Assembly: GCA_001724425.1 (NCBI GenBank)
Contig: MEEK01000031.1
Coordinates: 1-33,267, forward strand
DNA length: 33,267 nt
DNA from: Microbacterium sp. SCN 70-27
GTDB lineage: Bacteria > Actinomycetota > Actinomycetes > Actinomycetales > Microbacteriaceae
Direction: 5' to 3'
Part shown: piece after piece, positions 26,387-33,267 of the stretch
Position numbering within the stretch: the stretch's first letter is position 1
Layout: the number at the start of each line of letters is the position of its first letter
Made by a program: the position numbers and the translations under genes
Notes under the pieces: generated by a model
Told to the model about the DNA's origin: nothing
What the model saw: the letters and a program-made list of their open reading frames with translations, nothing else
Databases searched by the model: none

Positions 26387-27949
26387 TCAGTAGCCCGCGA
26401 ACGCGTCGGTCGTGAGCGCGTGCGCCTTCTCGAGCGCGGGCGCGAGGTCGGCGATGAGCCCGGGCGGTCCCGAGATGTAGGCGTGCCGCGATGCGATGTC
26501 GGGCACCATCTGCAGGAGTCCCTCGGCATCCAGGCGCACCCCGCGCGCCCACGTCCAGTGCGGCGGGAGCGACGTGGGCTCGTCGCGTGTGAAGACGATG
26601 ACGGGGATGCCCGCGGCCTCCAGATCGTCGCGGAAGGCGAGTTCCTCGGCCCCCGATGCCACATAGACGAACACGACGTCGCGTGCCCCGCCGGACAGGC
26701 GCAGATGCCGCAGCTGCGACACGAACGGCGTGACGCCGATGCCCGCTGCGACGAGGAGGACGGGAGTGCGCGGTGAGTGCGGCAGCACGAAGTCGCCCCA
26801 GACCCCCGTCGACGACAGTTCGGTGCCCGGCTCGACGGTGGCGAGCGCCTTCTTGTAGCTCGACTGCGAGCCCTTGCGCATCGCGAGCTTCACGACCGGG
26901 AGTTCTTCGGGCGCCGACACGATGCTGAACTCGCGGCGGGTGCCCCGCGAGTCGGCGTGCGCGTGCGGCACCTCGAGTTCGAGGTACTGACCGGCCTGGA
27001 AGCGCAGCAGCCGCGACGCCGTGAAGCTCAGCTCCTCGACCGAGGGCGTGAGCTCTTCGCGGCCCGTGAAGCGGAGGGTCAGGGAGGCCCTCGTCGCGTA
27101 GGCGAAGGCGAACGCGACGAGGTTCCCCACGACGAGCGCGGCCTCGGGCCCGAGGGTGAGCGTCCCGATCGTGAGCGGCCACGCGGCGAGCACCGCGACC
27201 ACGACGGCGACGATGTACTGCTGCCACCGTCGCGGCGGCTGCGTGAGCGGCTCGGAGAACATGAACGCCGCGAGGAAGAAGAACGGCGACGACCACAGCA
27301 CCGCCGTGACGATCGCTCCGACGTCGATCGCCTGGCCGACGCCCGCGTAGGCGTTCACGACGCGGAGGGCGTTCAGCGGCAGGGCGATGACGAGGAACAG
27401 CAGCACGGGGCGCAGCTTGTCGGCGCGTGCGACGACGAGGAAGCCGAGCAGGATCACGGGGATCGCGAGAGCGGGCGTCCCGACCCACCAGCCGGCGGCG
27501 CCGAGCGAATACGCGCCGCTCAGCACCGTGATGATCGACAGCGCCGTCGCACCCGCCGCGGCGGGGTTGAGGATGTGCCGGCCGCGCCACGCGATGATGT
27601 ACTTCGAGGCGGATGCCAGCGCGCCGGCGACCGCGATGCCGACGAGGCCGAGCCCCGAGCCCACCGGGTAGAGGACGAACAGCAGGATCAGCGCCGTGAT
27701 GAGCGAGGACTCGTAGCGCCAGGCCCGCTGGGTGATCCGCTGCCCCGCGAGGTCGACGACGAGACAGGATGCCACGAGCACCGCGAGCGTCACGAAGAGG
27801 TCGAGCGGGCCGGGGGTCACCTGGTCGAACAGCGACAGGACGAACGCGATCGCCGCGAGAGCAGCGAGCGCGAGCATCACGAAGCGATACATCGAGTACC
27901 GGCCCACGAGGGCGAGCAGGCGGTTCCAGGCGGCGGAGAGTCGTGTCAT
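26387..27949 (-). CDS. RnfD/NqrB-like membrane domain fused to FAD/NAD(P)H reductase
   Basis: The 520-residue fusion has an N-terminal half (1-290) with about nine to ten hydrophobic segments and RnfD/NqrB-type signatures, HILNPAAAGA near 125-134 and AAFMFSEPLTQP near 227-238. The C-terminal half (291-520) is a ferredoxin-NADP reductase-like module: RFQAGQYLELEVP (317-328), the FAD motif RREFSIVSAP (338-347), the NAD(P)-binding VLLVAAGIGVTPF (397-409) and a closing YISGPPGLI (491-499). It should take electrons from cytosolic NAD(P)H through FAD into the membrane. The RnfD SGAT flavinylation motif is not visible at its usual place. ATG 27949 follows GGAAG and lies 11 nt after the apbE stop. 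Confidence 0.82.
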   Translation of the reverse strand: MTRLSAAWNRLLALVGRYSMYRFVMLALAALAAIAFVLSLFDQVTPGPLDLFVTLAVLVASCLVVDLAGQRITQRAWRYESSLITALILLFVLYPVGSGLGLVGIAVAGALASASKYIIAWRGRHILNPAAAGATALSIITVLSGAYSLGAAGWWVGTPALAIPVILLGFLVVARADKLRPVLLFLVIALPLNALRVVNAYAGVGQAIDVGAIVTAVLWSSPFFFLAAFMFSEPLTQPPRRWQQYIVAVVVAVLAAWPLTIGTLTLGPEAALVVGNLVAFAFAYATRASLTLRFTGREELTPSVEELSFTASRLLRFQAGQYLELEVPHAHADSRGTRREFSIVSAPEELPVVKLAMRKGSQSSYKKALATVEPGTELSSTGVWGDFVLPHSPRTPVLLVAAGIGVTPFVSQLRHLRLSGGARDVVFVYVASGAEELAFRDDLEAAGIPVIVFTRDEPTSLPPHWTWARGVRLDAEGLLQMVPDIASRHAYISGPPGLIADLAPALEKAHALTTDAFAGY

Positions 27950-27960
27950 CGTCTTCCAAA

Positions 27961-28845
27961 CTACCGGCGTATGAACAGGGTTGCGCTGCAGTCGGGCGAC
28001 CACTCGATCGACCCGTCGGTGGCCATCCGCACCCAGTCCGCACCGTGTCGGGCCGCGAACGCGGGGCCGCCGTCGAAGAAGAGCGCCGTCGCGACGGCGT
28101 CGGCGGTCATCGCGTCGAGAGCGCTCGCCCACGTCGCCGCGACCGTCTGCACGGGCCGACCCGTGCGGGCGTCGAGCACGTGGTGCAGTCCTTCGCCGTC
28201 GCGCCCGGGCCACGCGCGCCGATTGACCGCGGAGGCGCAGAGGGCCGCGTCGGCGATCTCCCACACTCCGACGGCGCGCGTCGGGTCGTAGGGATGCTCG
28301 AGGGCGACCCGCTCGGTCCGGCCCCGCACAGCGAGGTCTCCCCCGGCATCCACCGTCACCCCGCCGGGCACGAGCGCGCGTACGAGGGCGGCGACCCGGT
28401 CGACGAGGCGCCCCTTCCCGAGGGCGCCGACGTCGAGGGTGACGGCCTCCGCGACGTGCAGGATGCCGCTGTGCCAGCCCACGAGTTCGCGCCAGGCGGT
28501 CGGCGCAGGAACCGCCCCGCGGTCGACGAGCGAATACTCCGCGTCATAGCCCCTGCGGGCGAGGGCCTCGCCGACGAGCGGATTGACCGCGCCCGCGGTC
28601 GCGTCCGACAGGTCGGCGTACAGGTCGAGCATCGGCGTGGCATCCACCGGCGCCCGCACCTCGCCGCCCCGCGCCGCGAGCGCGGAGACGAGCGAATCGG
28701 GGCGGAAGCGCGACCACTCGCGGTCGAACCCGTCGATGAGCGCGCCGATCCGGGCGCGAGCGGTGTCGTCGAGGACGGCCGCCGAGTCGATCTGCCACCG
28801 CGTGCCGATGGCGTCGAACCGCCACGACGCGGCGGGAGGGTTCAC
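27961..28845 (-). CDS. apbE: ApbE-family FAD:protein FMN transferase
   Basis: ApbE moves FMN from FAD onto a Ser or Thr of target proteins by a phosphoester bond, using Mg2+. The 294-residue protein has the core motifs: SRFRPDSLVSAL near residue 46, LDVGALGKGRLVDRVA (the A-K-G site near 140), VDAGGDLAVRG and HHVLDARTGRPV. DAMTADAVATALFF contains the metal-binding Asp/Thr region. No signal peptide or lipobox is present. Its GTG start overlaps the stop of the FMN-binding lipoprotein gene by 4 bp, strongly linking enzyme and substrate. The membrane reductase follows 11 nt downstream. Confidence 0.92.
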   Translation of the reverse strand: MNPPAASWRFDAIGTRWQIDSAAVLDDTARARIGALIDGFDREWSRFRPDSLVSALAARGGEVRAPVDATPMLDLYADLSDATAGAVNPLVGEALARRGYDAEYSLVDRGAVPAPTAWRELVGWHSGILHVAEAVTLDVGALGKGRLVDRVAALVRALVPGGVTVDAGGDLAVRGRTERVALEHPYDPTRAVGVWEIADAALCASAVNRRAWPGRDGEGLHHVLDARTGRPVQTVAATWASALDAMTADAVATALFFDGGPAFAARHGADWVRMATDGSIEWSPDCSATLFIRR

Positions 28846-29315
28846 GCTCCGGCTTCGGCCTTGATCTTCGCGAGCGCGTCGTTGAAACCGCCGCTCGTGA
28901 GGGATGACCCGGCGACCTTGCTGACCGACAGATCGTTGAGCTTCTTGCCTTCCACGACGTCGGCGATGCCGCCGATAAAGGCGGACTGGTACTGGCGCGA
29001 CTGCGGGCTGGCCGCGTTGCCCGTGACCCCGACATCCGTGACGATGTCGTCGGCGATGGTGATGGTCACCGTCACCGTCTCGGCGACCCCGCCGCCGTCG
29101 ACGTAGGAGCCGTCGGCCGTGTAGGTGCCGTCGGTGTACGAGCCGCCCGCAGCGGTCGACGCGGTGCTGCCCGTGGCGGGGGTTTCGGCGGCGGGCGTTC
29201 CTGCGGGGTCGGATGCGGTGCCGGGGCTGCTCGCGCCGCAGCCGGCGAGGACGATGACGCCGAGGACTGAAGCCGCGGCGACGGCGGAGCGGGGTACGGC
29301 TGTGGTGCGGATCAC
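28842..29315 (-). CDS. FMN-binding-domain lipoprotein (predicted ApbE substrate)
   Basis: The 157-residue exported protein has a signal peptide ending in the lipobox LAGC (Cys26), a Ser/Thr/Ala/Gly linker with GGSYTDGTYTADGSYVDGG (57-75), and an FMN_bind domain (78-157). The flavinylation region reads VSKVAGSSLTSGGFNDAL. It aligns with the canonical S-G-A-T-x-T-S motif, giving Ser138 as the likely FMN attachment site instead of the usual Thr; the ApbE motif is known to tolerate Ser or Thr. Start GTG 29315 has AAGGAGG 6 nt upstream. As the first gene of the three-gene unit it should be the outer electron acceptor. Confidence 0.87.
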   Translation of the reverse strand: MIRTTAVPRSAVAAASVLGVIVLAGCGASSPGTASDPAGTPAAETPATGSTASTAAGGSYTDGTYTADGSYVDGGGVAETVTVTITIADDIVTDVGVTGNAASPQSRQYQSAFIGGIADVVEGKKLNDLSVSKVAGSSLTSGGFNDALAKIKAEAGA

Positions 29316-29352
29316 GAGGGTCCTCCTTCGGTCGTGCCGTCCGCGGATGCGT

Positions 29353-29370
29353 TGGAGTAACTCCACGCTA
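29353..29370 (-). promoter_or_regulatory. Promoter and 13-nt palindrome ahead of the flavin operon
   Basis: TGGAGTAACTCCA (29353-29365) is a perfect palindrome with a 1-nt centre. On the minus strand TAGCGT (29370-29365) is a TANNNT-type -10 that overlaps its edge, placing the palindrome at the likely transcription start. That is the position of a repressor operator. A hairpin role in the leader or as the end of the upstream P-type ATPase transcript is also possible. The ATPase stop is 32 nt away. Confidence 0.45.
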
Positions 29371-29402
29371 ATGGCGGGGCCGCGGGCGACGCCCGAGATC
29401 AC

Positions 29403-32099
29403 TTATGCGTTTGCATTGAATGTCGGACGACGGCGCCACGCCTTCAGCAGCTCGACCGCGACGAAGATCGTCACCGAGAACGCGAGCGGCAGCAACCAGC
29501 CGGTGAGGCTCAGCGGTTCCGAGCCGAAGAGCGACTGCATGAAGGGCGCGTAGGTGTAGACGAGCTGCAGCGCGACGAGCGCGAGCGCCGACCACCACAC
29601 CACGGGGTTGCCGCGAAGGACGTCGATCGTGAACGACGACCGGCCCAGGAAGCGACAGTTGAGAAGGAACGCGAGCTGGCCGAGGGCGAGCATCGTGACC
29701 GCCTCCGTGCGCGCGACGCCGATGTCGGCGCCCGTCGCGAGGGAGATCCCGAAGACGCCGAGCGTCGCGCCGCCGATGAGCAGTGACACCACGAGCACGA
29801 AGCCGAGTTCGCGCCCCGAGATGATCGAGCCGCCTGCACCGCGCGGCGGACGCGACATGATGCCGCGCTCGGCGGGCTCGTACGCGAGCGCGAGCGACAG
29901 CGTGACGGCCGTGACCATGTTGACCCAGAGCACCTGGACCGGGGTGAGCGGCAGCGTCAGGCCGAACACGACGGCGACGAGGATCACGAGCGACTGCGCC
30001 CCGTTGGTCGGCAGCAGGAACACGACCGACTTGCGGAGGTTGTCGTAGATGCGACGACCCTCGGCGATCGCGCTGCGGATCGTGGCGAAGTTGTCGTCGG
30101 CGAGGACGATCTCGGCGGCCTCCTTGGTGGCCTCCGTGCCCTTGATCCCCATCGCGATGCCGACGTCGGCGCGCGTGAGTGCGGGAGCGTCGTTGACGCC
30201 GTCTCCCGTCATGGCGACGACCTCGCCCCGCGACTGCAGCGCCCGGACGATGCGGATCTTGTGCTCGGGGCTCGTGCGCGCGTAGACGTCGACGTCCTGC
30301 ACGACCTTCGCGAGCTCCTCCTGGCTCATCGCCTCGAGTTCGGCGCCGGTGAGCACGGGCACCCCGCCACCCGGTGCGACAAGGCCCATCTCGCGGCTGA
30401 TCGCGACCGCCGTCCCGGCGTGGTCGCCGGTGATCATCTTCACGTCGATGCCCGCCGCATGGCAGTCCGCGATCGCCGCGATCGCCTCCGGGCGCGGCGG
30501 GTCGACGATGCCCCAGAGCCCCAGGAACTCGAGGTCGACGAGATCGTCGGTCTCCACCGTCTCCCCGCGCGTCGCCTTGCGCGCCCCGGCGAGCACGCGC
30601 AGGCCCTGCGCGCTGAGCTCGTCGATCGCCGCCTCCCAGAACGCGAGGTCGAGGGGTTGGGAGCCGCCGTCGCCGCGCTGGGTCAGAGAGCGCTCCAGCA
30701 GCCGGTCGGGGGCGCCCTTCACGAGGATGGCACGCGATCCGTCGGATGCCTCGTTGAGGGTCGCCATGAACTTGTGCGCCGAGTCGAACGGCACGACCCC
30801 GATGCGGCGGGTGCCCGCGGCATCCGTCGCGCCTTTCATCGCGACGACCTTGAGCGCGCCCTCGGTCGGCTCGCCCACGAGCACCCAGCGCCCGTCGTCG
30901 CCCTCGGCCTGCGCCGCGGGGTCGACGTGCGCGTCGTTGCAGAGGTCGGCGACCGCGAGGAGCGCCGCGAGGTCGCCCCCGCCTTTCGGCGTGATCTCGC
31001 CGGTCGGGTCGTAGCCGAGCCCCGACACCTCGTACCGCCCCGTGGGCGTCACCATCGAGCGCACCGTCATCTCGTTCTTCGTGAGCGTGCCGGTCTTGTC
31101 GCTGCACACGGTCGTGACCGACCCGAGCGCCTCGACGGCGGGGAGCTTGCGTGTGATGGCGTTCCGCGCCGCCATCTGCTGCACACCGATCGCGAGGGTG
31201 ATCGTCACGAGCGCGGGCAGCCCTTCGGGGATCGCCGCGACCGCGAAGCCGATCGTCGCCGAGATGAGCTCGGGGAACGGCATCCCGTGCAGGTAGCGGC
31301 CGATGAGCATCATGACGGCGGCCATGCCGAGGATCACGAGGGTCAGCACCTTCGCGAACCCGTCCAGCTGCTTCGTGAGCGGGGTGGCGAGGCTCCCGGC
31401 ATCGCCGATGAGCGCCTGGATCTTGCCGATCTCCGTCTGCGCGCCGGTTCCCGTCACGATGCCGCGCGCCTGCCCCGCCGAGACGATCGTGCCCGAGAAC
31501 GCCATCGACGAGCGGTCGCCGACACCGGCATCGGATGCCACGGGCTCGGTCTGCTTGGATGCGGACACCGACTCGCCCGTGAGCGCCGCCTCGTCGATGC
31601 GCAGGTTCGCGGCATCCACGAGCCGGACGTCGGCGGGAACCTTGTCGCCCGGCATGAGGCGCACGACGTCGCCGGGGACGAGATCCCGCGCGGCGACCGT
31701 GGTCCACGCGCCGCCGCGCCGCACCGTCGCGTCGGCGGACAGCATCCCGCGGATGCCCGCGAGGGCCTTCTCCGCGCGCCCCTCCTGGACGAACCCGATC
31801 ACCGCATTGATGACGGCGACCGTCATGATGACCCAGAAGTCGAGCCAGTCCCCCATGACCGCCTTGATCGCGGCGGCGCCCAGCAGGATGAAGATCAGGG
31901 TGTCGTTGAAGTGGTGCAGGAACCGCAACCACGCGGGCGTGCGCGCGGGCTCGGGGAGGAGATTGGGGCCGACGCTCTCCAGGCGGGCGGCGGCCTGCGC
32001 TGCGTCGAGTCCGCCGCGGCCCGTGCCGAGGGCATCGGCGACCTCCGATGCGGCGATGGCGTACGGACGATCGATCACCAGCGCGGCGGGGGCGGCCAT
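29403..32099 (-). CDS. P-type cation-transporting ATPase, P2A/CtpF-like
   Basis: The 898-residue ion pump has an N-terminal cation-ATPase domain and an actuator loop ([16 protein letters not shown]). The TM4 ion site is [16 protein letters not shown] and the phosphorylation motif [14 protein letters not shown] has Asp334. The nucleotide-binding domain has KGAPDRLL, and [20 protein letters not shown] is the hinge. Ten membrane segments fit. PEGLPA in TM4 is typical of Ca2+ pumps. In TM6, however, [20 protein letters not shown] has Ala where SERCA has a Ca2+-binding Asp, as in mycobacterial CtpF. The transported ion is therefore uncertain. ATG 32099 follows TAGGAT by 6 nt. It is downstream of prs in the same direction. 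Confidence 0.9.
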   Translation of the reverse strand: MAAPAALVIDRPYAIAASEVADALGTGRGGLDAAQAAARLESVGPNLLPEPARTPAWLRFLHHFNDTLIFILLGAAAIKAVMGDWLDFWVIMTVAVINAVIGFVQEGRAEKALAGIRGMLSADATVRRGGAWTTVAARDLVPGDVVRLMPGDKVPADVRLVDAANLRIDEAALTGESVSASKQTEPVASDAGVGDRSSMAFSGTIVSAGQARGIVTGTGAQTEIGKIQALIGDAGSLATPLTKQLDGFAKVLTLVILGMAAVMMLIGRYLHGMPFPELISATIGFAVAAIPEGLPALVTITLAIGVQQMAARNAITRKLPAVEALGSVTTVCSDKTGTLTKNEMTVRSMVTPTGRYEVSGLGYDPTGEITPKGGGDLAALLAVADLCNDAHVDPAAQAEGDDGRWVLVGEPTEGALKVVAMKGATDAAGTRRIGVVPFDSAHKFMATLNEASDGSRAILVKGAPDRLLERSLTQRGDGGSQPLDLAFWEAAIDELSAQGLRVLAGARKATRGETVETDDLVDLEFLGLWGIVDPPRPEAIAAIADCHAAGIDVKMITGDHAGTAVAISREMGLVAPGGGVPVLTGAELEAMSQEELAKVVQDVDVYARTSPEHKIRIVRALQSRGEVVAMTGDGVNDAPALTRADVGIAMGIKGTEATKEAAEIVLADDNFATIRSAIAEGRRIYDNLRKSVVFLLPTNGAQSLVILVAVVFGLTLPLTPVQVLWVNMVTAVTLSLALAYEPAERGIMSRPPRGAGGSIISGRELGFVLVVSLLIGGATLGVFGISLATGADIGVARTEAVTMLALGQLAFLLNCRFLGRSSFTIDVLRGNPVVWWSALALVALQLVYTYAPFMQSLFGSEPLSLTGWLLPLAFSVTIFVAVELLKAWRRRPTFNANA

Positions 32100-32111
32100 G
32101 AGGCGATCCTA
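32100..32111 (-). promoter_or_regulatory. Leaderless promoter -10 for the P-type ATPase
   Basis: On the minus strand TAGGAT (32111-32106) is followed by CGCCTC (32105-32100) and the ATG at 32099. No ribosome-binding site is present. The 44-nt gap to prs also holds CCGCC/GGCGG (32117-32121 / 32130-32134), a possible end hairpin for prs. Confidence 0.5.
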
Positions 32112-32143
32112 TTCCCCCGCCACCCGGTCGGCGGACCCGCGGG

Positions 32144-33172
32144 TCAGGCCTCGCCGTTGAACATGCTCGTGACCGACCCGTCCTCGAAGACTTCCTTGAT
32201 CGCACGGGCGAGCAGCGGCGCGATCGGGAGCACCGTCAGCCCCGGGAAGCACTTCTCGGGAGGCAGCGGGATCGTGTCGGTGACGACGACCTCGTCGATC
32301 GAGGAGTCCTGCAGCCGCTCGGATGCCGGGTCGCTGAACACCGCGTGCGTCGCCGCGACGATGACACGCTCCGCGCCGTGCGCCTTGAGCGCCTGCGCCG
32401 CCTTCACGATCGTGCCGCCGGTGTCGATCATGTCGTCGACGAGCAGGCACACGCGCCCGGCGACGTTTCCGACGATGTCGTTGACGGTCACCTGGTTCGC
32501 GACGTTCGGGTCGCGGCGCTTGTGGATGATCGCGAGCGGCGCGTTGAGCGAATCCGACCACTGGTCGGCGACACGCACGCGTCCGGTGTCGGGCGAGACG
32601 ACGGTGAGCTTCTCGCGGTCCTCGGCCGACAGCGTGCGCTCGAAGTACTCCAGCAGCACGGGCTTGGCGAACAGGTGGTCGACGGGGCCGTCGAAGAACC
32701 CCTGGATCTGCGCCGCGTGCAGGTCGACGCTCATGACGCGGTCGGCGCCCGCCGTCTTGAGCAGGTCCGCGACGAGGCGCGCCGAGATCGGCTCGCGCCC
32801 GCGGCCCTTCTTGTCCTGACGGGAGTACGGGTAGTACGGCGCGACGACGGTGATGCGCTTGGCGGATGCCCGCTTCGCGGCATCCAGCATGATGAGCAGC
32901 TCCATCATCCACTCGTTGACGGGCGGCCCGAACGACTGGATCAGGAAGATGTCGCAACCGCGGATCGAGACCTCGAAGCGCGTGAGGATCTCCCCCGACG
33001 CGAACGTGCGGTGCTCCGTGGGCACGAGCTCGGTCTCGAGATGCTCCGCCACCTGCCGCGCGAGCGCCGGGTGGGAGCTTCCGGCGGCGACGACGAGACG
33101 CTTCTTGGTCTTTACGACAAGGCCCGGCGCGATGTCGTCGCGCTCCTGCTCATGCTTGTTCTTGCGCCCCAT
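32144..33172 (-). CDS. prs: Ribose-phosphate pyrophosphokinase (PRPP synthetase)
   Basis: The enzyme makes PRPP from ribose 5-phosphate and ATP for purine, pyrimidine, histidine and tryptophan synthesis. The 342-residue product carries the family motifs: HRTFASGEILTRFEVSIRG near the N-terminus, APYYPYSRQDKKGRGREPIS with ATP-binding residues, MSVDLHAAQIQGFF, and the PRPP-binding loop VCLLVDDMIDTGGTIV. The N-terminus MGRKNKHEQERDDIAPGLVV has the extended form common in Actinobacteria. ATG 33172 has AGGAAG about 6-8 nt upstream and lies inside the 3' end of glmU (23-bp overlap). Translational coupling to glmU is expected. Confidence 0.96.
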   Translation of the reverse strand: MGRKNKHEQERDDIAPGLVVKTKKRLVVAAGSSHPALARQVAEHLETELVPTEHRTFASGEILTRFEVSIRGCDIFLIQSFGPPVNEWMMELLIMLDAAKRASAKRITVVAPYYPYSRQDKKGRGREPISARLVADLLKTAGADRVMSVDLHAAQIQGFFDGPVDHLFAKPVLLEYFERTLSAEDREKLTVVSPDTGRVRVADQWSDSLNAPLAIIHKRRDPNVANQVTVNDIVGNVAGRVCLLVDDMIDTGGTIVKAAQALKAHGAERVIVAATHAVFSDPASERLQDSSIDEVVVTDTIPLPPEKCFPGLTVLPIAPLLARAIKEVFEDGSVTSMFNGEA

Positions 33173-33267
33173 CGTCCGCTTCCTGTGCGGACCGGGCACG
33201 CGCCGCGGCATCCGCCGCCGCCGTTCCCGGTCGGTGATTCTCGACCCACCCCTCGACGTTGCGCTGA
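33150..33267 (-). CDS. glmU: Bifunctional GlmU, C-terminal 38 residues only
   Basis: Reading leftward from the right edge, the frame gives QRNVEGWVENHRPGTAAADA and continues Ala/Arg/Glu-rich to a TGA at 33152-33150. This matches the C-terminal tail of actinobacterial GlmU (QRNIE.WV...RPG.. pattern). GlmU has N-acetylglucosamine-1-phosphate uridyltransferase and glucosamine-1-phosphate acetyltransferase activities and makes UDP-GlcNAc for peptidoglycan. glmU directly upstream of prs is the usual order in this phylum. The body of the gene lies outside the window. Confidence 0.82.
   Translation of the reverse strand, partial: QRNVEGWVENHRPGTAAADAAARARSAQEADDGAQEQA

Noticed and set aside
27547..27588. 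AGATAL in the RnfD-like domain as a flavinylation motif
   Set aside because: It is part of the NPA-type membrane motif (NPAAAGATALS), not the later SGAT site of RnfD/NqrB, so I do not claim covalent FMN there.
29368..32205. 945-codon open frame on the minus strand in another frame of the P-type ATPase
   Set aside because: It is Arg/Gly/Ala-rich with no motifs, while the overlapping frame encodes a full pump with DKTGT and TGDGVNDAP.
30261..32819. 852-codon plus-strand open frame across the P-type ATPase and prs
   Set aside because: It spans two real genes on the opposite strand and a promoter gap, without a ribosome-binding site or domain.

Overview
The window looks like one continuous stretch of chromosome from a high-GC actinomycete, most probably Microbacteriaceae and close to Microbacterium. 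The grounds are the very high GC content, the strong G/C preference at third codon positions, many GTG starts, leaderless-type promoters, a DUF222/HNH (13E12-type) gene, and an ordered set of housekeeping genes typical of Actinobacteria. I see no plasmid, phage, insertion sequence, rRNA, tRNA or CRISPR array, and no gene-free stretch longer than 300 bases.

The backbone is a minus-strand chain of core genes read from right to left: glmU (3' end only), prs, rplY, pth, mfd, mazG, and eno (5' end only, 17 codons at the left edge). glmU-prs-rplY-pth-mfd-mazG-eno is a familiar actinobacterial order. Here other genes are inserted between its members. Between prs and rplY lie a CtpF-like P-type ATPase, a three-gene flavin electron-transfer operon, an OmpR-type two-component system, a CorA transporter, gnd and gntK, and a 40-codon membrane protein gene. 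Between pth and mfd lies a proline-rich membrane protein. Between mfd and mazG lie a DUF222/HNH gene, gdhA, a gamma-carbonic-anhydrase-like protein without the expected zinc ligands, a membrane-anchored carbohydrate-binding-like protein, ppc and nhaA. Between mazG and eno lie hisS, a YdeI-like protein, a GntR/DUF1648 pair, an SGNH hydrolase and an O-methyltransferase.

The most system-like block is 26387-29315 on the minus strand. It encodes an FMN-binding lipoprotein, an ApbE flavin transferase and a fusion of an RnfD/NqrB-like membrane domain to a ferredoxin-NADP-reductase-like domain, with overlapping or 11-bp junctions. By family knowledge this predicts a route from cytosolic NAD(P)H through FAD and the membrane to FMN bound covalently on an exported lipoprotein. 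A two-component system converges on it from the left. Central metabolism is represented by ppc (anaplerosis), gdhA (ammonium assimilation), divergent gnd/gntK (gluconate and pentose phosphate), prs (PRPP) and eno.

Non-coding structure is a second theme. The 7-mer GGATGCC/GGCATCC is greatly over-represented throughout. Three related REP-like hairpins lie in successive gaps within the first 3.5 kb, and a different inverted repeat lies at 5484-5568. Several genes show a -10-like hexamer exactly 6 nt (once 7 nt) before an ATG or GTG, a geometry that predicts leaderless mRNAs.
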